A stretch of 9,334 nt of DNA. Source: an uncultured bacterium. Its GTDB lineage: Bacteria; Bacteroidota; Bacteroidia; Bacteroidales; Paludibacteraceae. The position numbers and the translations under genes are program-made. Within the stretch, counting starts at the first letter, position 1. Each line of letters begins with the position of its first letter. The notes under the pieces are model-generated. The model saw nothing but the letters and a program-made list of their open reading frames with translations. It was not told where the DNA came from and searched no databases. The stretch is from contig CAMTOX010000051.1 in the NCBI GenBank assembly GCA_947074225.1, forward strand, positions 1 to 9,334. Direction: 5' to 3'. This document shows, piece after piece, positions 5,362-9,334 of this stretch.

Positions 5362-6618
5362 ATGATACACACCTTCTTTTCTACTTTATGGTCTCTTGCT
5401 ATAGAGATGTCGCCCTATCTGTTATTAGGTTTCTTTATTGCCGGTTTCTTACATGTGTTTCTTCCTCAAAATGTCTACTCACATCATCTTTCCAAGGAAA
5501 ACTTTAGTTCGGTATTAAAATCGGCAGCTTTTGGAATACCTCTGCCTCTCTGTTCTTGTAGCGTGGTGCCAACAGCCATGTCGCTTCGTAAAGAGGGAGC
5601 CAGCAAAGGCGCCACAGTCTCTTTTTTAACTTCCACACCTCAAACCGGGGTAGATAGTATTGCCGCTACCTATTCGCTCATGGGGTTACCCTTTGCCATT
5701 ATCCGACCCATTGCGGCACTAAGTACAGCCTTAGTAGGTGGTATTTTGGTGAATAAGTTCGATAAAGAAGCAGCTAAACCTGCGGCAGATTCTGAGCTAT
5801 TTGCCGAAGCAGATTTCCCTCAAAATGGTGCTGCATACGGCTCTTTTGCCTCTCGCATTAAGGAGCTGTTTCGTTATGGTTTCTACCAAATGGTGCTCGA
5901 TCTCTCTAAATGGCTTATTATTGGTTTGGTAATCGCTGCATTGATAACCATGTGTGTTCCCGACCAATTTTTTACCTCGCTGTCGTCCTATCCGTTTTTA
6001 AGTATGCTTTTGGTACTGCTTCTGTCTGTGCCCATGTACCTTTGCGCCACAGGTTCCATACCTATTGCTTTGGCCTTGATGCTTAAAGGACTCTCGCCAG
6101 GTGCCGCTTTGGTATTGTTAATGGCAGGTCCGGCAACGAATGCTGCTGCTATGATGGTGATATATAAAGTGCTGGGTAAAAAGCCTTCGCTCATTTATTT
6201 AGCGGTGTTAATATTGGGAGCTATTCTTTTTGGACTTGGAATAGACTATTTATTGCCACGCCAATGGTTTGCCGTAACGGCACAATATACCGAAGCGTGC
6301 CATAGCAATGTTTGGATGCATTGGGTGGGAGTAGTTAGTGCTTTACTCTTGATGCTACTCTTGCTATTTGCTTTCGTTAGAAATGAAATTTATAAACATA
6401 AAAACAAACAGATTATGATGTCAAAACAATTTAAAGTTACAGGAATGTCGTGCAACCATTGCCGCAATAATGTGGAACAACATCTCGCAAAAATTAATGG
6501 TGTGGAGGCAATAAATATAGACTTGAAAAGTGGAATTCTTCAAGTGGAGGGAGAGGTGCTTAATAGTGTTGTTGTGCAATGTGTGCAGAATTTAGGCTAT
6601 GGTTGTGATGAAATTTAA
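5362..6618 (+). CDS. SO_0444/ArsP-type metal efflux permease fused to a C-terminal HMA domain
   Basis: 418 residues from ATG 5362. An in-frame TTG at 5341 overlaps the promoter element and is rejected. Residues 1-345 form a permease of the DUF318/ArsP_1 type with about eight membrane segments in two halves joined by a soluble linker (about 133-165). Conserved features are MSPYLLLGFFIAGFLH (16-31), PLCSCSVVP (62-70, C64 and C66), STPQTGVDS (91-99) and, in the second half, LCATGSIPIA (227-236) and AGPATNAA (255-262). These fit the SO_0444 family linked to Cu/Zn efflux. Residues 353-418 are an HMA domain: FKVTGMSCNHCRNNVEQHL with CNHC (C364, C367), ending LGYGCDEI. The HMA domain presumably hands metal to the channel from the cytoplasm. 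The preceding HMA-AraC gene is the likely regulator. Arsenic export is an alternative but less favoured given the HMA domain. Confidence 0.88.
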   Translation: MIHTFFSTLWSLAIEMSPYLLLGFFIAGFLHVFLPQNVYSHHLSKENFSSVLKSAAFGIPLPLCSCSVVPTAMSLRKEGASKGATVSFLTSTPQTGVDSIAATYSLMGLPFAIIRPIAALSTALVGGILVNKFDKEAAKPAADSELFAEADFPQNGAAYGSFASRIKELFRYGFYQMVLDLSKWLIIGLVIAALITMCVPDQFFTSLSSYPFLSMLLVLLLSVPMYLCATGSIPIALALMLKGLSPGAALVLLMAGPATNAAAMMVIYKVLGKKPSLIYLAVLILGAILFGLGIDYLLPRQWFAVTAQYTEACHSNVWMHWVGVVSALLLMLLLLFAFVRNEIYKHKNKQIMMSKQFKVTGMSCNHCRNNVEQHLAKINGVEAINIDLKSGILQVEGEVLNSVVVQCVQNLGYGCDEI

Positions 6619-6696
6619 ACCCTATGTTTGCTTAGCAAAATAGCTACTAAAAAGCAGTTTATAGTGCGTTTATTCTACTTACTTTTTTTAATGCAA

Positions 6697-6745
6697 AAGA
6701 GCTTTATGGTTAAATAATAATAACCATGAGGCTCTTCTCTTTTTC
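6697..6745 (+). terminator. Intrinsic terminator after the metal permease gene
   Basis: 6697-6712 and 6721-6736 form a 16-pair stem with two G-U pairs and no mismatch (arm AAGAGCTTTATGGTTA), an 8-base loop (AATAATAA) and a T-rich tail TTCTCTTTTTCT that overlaps the 3' arm. It lies about 80 bp after the permease stop and ends the metal-locus transcript. Confidence 0.8.
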
Positions 6746-7360
6746 TGCTCATGCTTAAAGTTAATCTGTTCATGGGCCAATAACATGCGTAAATGCTGCC
6801 TCTGGATTTACTGTTTCTCTTTATAGATCTTCTAAAATTAATTTTTTAGCCTATGGTTTAATGCCGACTAGTTTATGTTGTTTCTCTTCAATGAATGGGT
6901 AAAAGTAGTATAGACTGGATATGGAGTGTGCGGCTTCTTAGTAACTGTGTGGTGTGCCATTTTAACCGGTAAGGTTACAAACGTTAGCTCTCTTATAAGG
7001 GCAATCAAAGAAGAACTATTTAAGCAGCCGATGTTAATTGGGTTTTACCATAATTTATTGTGCGAATGGATGCCATTCTGAAATATTCTTGATTAGTTCA
7101 CAATGGAGAACCACACCATTAAAATATTGAATTATATGGTTCATAATGAATAGTTTGAGGAATTTGCTGGTAGGATTGTAAATTCAGAGGTCTTTGATTT
7201 CTAGGCAGTAACAACAGCTGTCATAGTAACGCTTTGTCTTGTTAAATAGTTTCAGAGTGTAGTGCAAAAAGAGATAACTCCATTTACAAATAATAAGTGC
7301 AAAAAGGCATTATGGCATCACTCTTTTTTCTGTTTAATAAGAAGATAGATGCTGTAATGG
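6746..7360. other. Intergenic region without recognised gene
   Basis: About 615 bp between the terminator and the peptidase promoter. I see no ORF with support, no tRNA-like cloverleaf and no insertion-sequence ends. Short ORFs at 6895 (25 codons) and 7103 (16 codons, then 16 more after a TAG) have no ribosome binding site worth naming. An exact 11-base direct repeat AGTGCAAAAAG occurs at 7261-7271 and 7296-7306, 35 bp apart, upstream of the peptidase promoter. Confidence 0.6.
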
Positions 7361-7392
7361 TTTCAAATTGTAATTAATTTTCTGTATATTTG
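7361..7392 (+). promoter_or_regulatory. Bacteroidetes-type promoter of the peptidase gene
   Basis: TATATTTG followed by C (7385-7392) fits the -7 consensus TAnnTTTG. TTTC at 7361-7364 is a three-of-four match to the -33 TTTG at exactly 20 bp spacing. Transcription would start near 7398 and leave a leader of about 110 nt before ATG 7507; no stable structure or known riboswitch was recognised in that leader. Confidence 0.6.
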
Positions 7393-7506
7393 CAAGTTGT
7401 AAAATTAAGGTGATAAGGTGCGTGGGATACAAAAGCAATTTAACCATTTGATATTTATTGGTTTACCAAAATGTGAGATTAACTTTATCTATTAATATCA
7501 TTTTTT

Positions 7507-9334
7507 ATGAAGAAAATTTTTTACTTTTTAGCTGCTGTTATGTTATTTACATCATGCTGTAACAAGTCTAGCGAAAATCCATTTTTCGTAGAATGGGATA
7601 CCCCTTATGGTATTCCTCCATTTGAACAAATCCAGAATGAACATTATGTTCCTGCTTTTGAAGAAGGTATTCGTCAACAACAAGCAGAGATTTTGGAGAT
7701 AGTAAACAATCCAGATGCTCCAACTTTCGAGAATACGTTGGTGGCTTTAGACCAATCGGGTGCGTTATTGGGCAAGGTTTCTGGTGTGTTCTTCAACTTA
7801 TCTTCGAGCGATAATAGCAAAGCTTTCGACGCTATTCAAGAGCAAGTATTGCCAATTTTATCAGAACATTCTGACAACATTTACATGGATCCGTTGTTGT
7901 TTGAACGTGTGAAAGCAGTTTATGATGACCGCGAGAATCTTGAATTGACCGAAGAACAAATGACACTTTTGGACAAGGTGTATCAAGAGTTTGTACGTAA
8001 TGGTATAGCTTTGAACGAGGCCGATCAGGCACGTATGCGCGAAATAAACAAAGAGTTGAGCATGCTTCAACAGAAGTTTGGAAACAACTTATTGGCCGAA
8101 ACAAATGCTTTCCAATTGGTATTAGAAACAGAAGAGGAACTAGCCGGTTTACCAGAAAGTATACGTCAAGCAGGTGCCGACCTTGCTAAATCAGCAGGTA
8201 TGGAAGGTAAATACCTTTACACATTGCCTAAACCAAGCTACATTCCTTTCATGCAATATAGCGCACGTCGCGATTTACGTGAGCAAATGTATAAAGCTAT
8301 GGCAAACCGTGGTAACAATAATAACGAGAACGATAATAAAGAGATTGTTAAAGAGATTACTCGTTTGCGTATTGAGAAGGCAAATTTGTTAGGCTATAAA
8401 ACTTCTTCGGCATTTATCTTAGACAATAAGATGGCTAAAACCCCAGAAACCGTAAATGCTTTCTTGGCCGAAATCTTTGTACCAGCAAATGAGAAAGCTA
8501 AAGAAGAACTTGCCGAAATGCAAGCTATTTCTAATCGCGAAGGTAATGACTTTACCCTTGCTGCTTGGGACTGGGACTATTATGCTGAGAAGTTGCGTCA
8601 GGAGAAATATGCGTTGAATGAAAATGAACTTAAGCCATATTTCAAGATGGAAAATGTGCGCGAAGGTATTTTCTATTTAGCAAACCGCTTATGGGGCCTA
8701 AACTTCAAACCACTTTCGGGCATGCCTTTGTACAATCCTGGCGTAGAGGTGTTTGAGGTTACAGATGGCGATGGTTCATTAATTGGTATCTTCACAACCG
8801 ACTATTATCCACGTGAGAGCAAACGTGCAGGTGCATGGATGAGCAACTTCCGTGAACAACGTATTGTAGATGGCGAGGATGTACGTCCAATAGTATTGAA
8901 CATTGGTAACTTCACTGCTCCAACGTCTACTACTCCTTCGTTATTAACAATGGATGAAGTAGAGACTATGTTCCACGAATTTGGTCATGGCTTGCATGGC
9001 TTATTGGCAAAATCTAACTATGTTACTGTTAGTGGTACTAACGTAGCTAGAGACTTTGTTGAGCTACCTTCTCAAATTATGGAGAACTGGGCCTTTGAAC
9101 CAGAAATGCTTGCAGTATATGCAAAACATTATGAAACTGGCGAAGTAATTCCAGATTCATTGGTAGAAAAGATTAATGGCGCAGCATTCTTTAATCAAGG
9201 ATTCCGCACTGCCGAACTTTCTGCAGCAGCAATATTAGATATGAATTGGCACGATTTAACTTCGGTAGAAGGTATTGATCCAATTCAATTTGAAGCCGAC
9301 AAGATGAACGAGATATGTTGGATAGAACAAATTA
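7507..9334 (+). CDS. dcp: Lipoprotein M3-family peptidyl-dipeptidase (Dcp-like), 3' end cut by the window
   Basis: About 609 codons are present, open to the last base; family members run to roughly 690-710 residues, so about 90 are missing. The protein starts MKKIFYFLAAVMLFTSCC, a lipoprotein signal with lipobox FTSC and C17 as the acylated cysteine, so it should be membrane-anchored outside the cytoplasm. The zinc site is complete: HEFGHGLH (H490, E491, H494) and, 29 residues after H490, E519 in FVELPSQIMENW, the spacing of thimet oligopeptidase-type enzymes. An N-terminal block PFEQIQNEHYVPAFEEGI and the LRIEKANLLGYKTSSAF region are typical of Dcp. It removes C-terminal dipeptides from oligopeptides, probably for peptide nutrition. 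It has its own promoter; no partner gene is visible in the window. Confidence 0.93.
   Translation, partial: MKKIFYFLAAVMLFTSCCNKSSENPFFVEWDTPYGIPPFEQIQNEHYVPAFEEGIRQQQAEILEIVNNPDAPTFENTLVALDQSGALLGKVSGVFFNLSSSDNSKAFDAIQEQVLPILSEHSDNIYMDPLLFERVKAVYDDRENLELTEEQMTLLDKVYQEFVRNGIALNEADQARMREINKELSMLQQKFGNNLLAETNAFQLVLETEEELAGLPESIRQAGADLAKSAGMEGKYLYTLPKPSYIPFMQYSARRDLREQMYKAMANRGNNNNENDNKEIVKEITRLRIEKANLLGYKTSSAFILDNKMAKTPETVNAFLAEIFVPANEKAKEELAEMQAISNREGNDFTLAAWDWDYYAEKLRQEKYALNENELKPYFKMENVREGIFYLANRLWGLNFKPLSGMPLYNPGVEVFEVTDGDGSLIGIFTTDYYPRESKRAGAWMSNFREQRIVDGEDVRPIVLNIGNFTAPTSTTPSLLTMDEVETMFHEFGHGLHGLLAKSNYVTVSGTNVARDFVELPSQIMENWAFEPEMLAVYAKHYETGEVIPDSLVEKINGAAFFNQGFRTAELSAAAILDMNWHDLTSVEGIDPIQFEADKMNEICWIEQI

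Noticed and set aside
3120..6995. Near-identical 20-mers GGTTATAAACGTTGGTTCTC (3127-3146) and GGTTACAAACGTTAGCTCTC (6973-6992) as a dispersed repeat
   Set aside because: 17 of 20 matches is about what chance gives among all pairs in 9.3 kb, and the similarity does not extend outward.
7103..7204. Possible decayed gene: 16 codons, a TAG, then 16 more open codons
   Set aside because: Stops occur at ordinary density in this frame upstream and downstream, there is no start signal, and I recognise no family.
4291..7451. Shared 11-mer TTAACCATTTG in two intergenic regions
   Set aside because: Exact 11-base matches are expected several times by chance in AT-rich DNA of this length.
7832..8104. Minus-strand open frames of 69-90 codons within the peptidase gene, and a 72-codon plus-strand frame at 8174-8392
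   Set aside because: They are shadows of the long, motif-complete Dcp reading frame.

Overview
The window most likely comes from a member of the Bacteroidales, as an untrimmed draft contig. Four things point there: AT-rich intergenic DNA, promoter elements of the Bacteroidetes type (TAnnTTTG, in the best case with an upstream TTTG about 20 bp away), weak or absent Shine-Dalgarno sequences, and protein types common in that order (menaquinone synthesis, Dcp-type lipoprotein peptidase, AraC regulator with a CxxC metal-binding domain). The first 53 bases are not genomic. They are Illumina P7/TruSeq adapter, and they add a false C-terminus to the first gene.

Left part (54-3901), all on the minus strand. 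Reading in the direction of transcription: a TetR-family regulator (3901-3314), a lysophospholipid/lipid A-type acyltransferase (3007-2018) whose stop overlaps the start of a YfcE-like metallophosphoesterase (2021-1512), then the MenA prenyltransferase (1282-383) whose stop overlaps the start of a membrane protein (386-54) that runs into the adapter. Both overlaps are the 4-base ATGA type, so there are two translationally coupled pairs.

Middle part (3902-6745). A long divergent intergenic region (about 690 bp) holds the TetR promoter, a striking GC-rich palindrome with an 11-bp internal period (4143-4203) and a marginal 38-codon small ORF. Then comes a plus-strand metal-homeostasis locus: a small AraC-type regulator with an N-terminal HMA-like CxxC domain (4593-5150), followed by a SO_0444/ArsP-type permease with a C-terminal HMA metal-binding domain (5362-6618). 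Each has its own TATCTTTG promoter element and an AT-rich imperfect palindrome at a matching position. A clear intrinsic terminator closes the locus (6697-6745). The likely logic is that the regulator senses a soft metal (copper, zinc or similar) through CxxC and controls an exporter that receives metal on its own fused HMA domain.

Right part (6746-9334). About 600 bp show no convincing gene. A good promoter (7361-7392) follows, then a lipoprotein M3-family peptidyl-dipeptidase (Dcp-like) that is cut by the window end at about residue 609.

No tRNA, rRNA, CRISPR array or insertion sequence was seen. The most interesting items are the metal locus, where both proteins carry their own CxxC domain, and the GC-rich palindrome.
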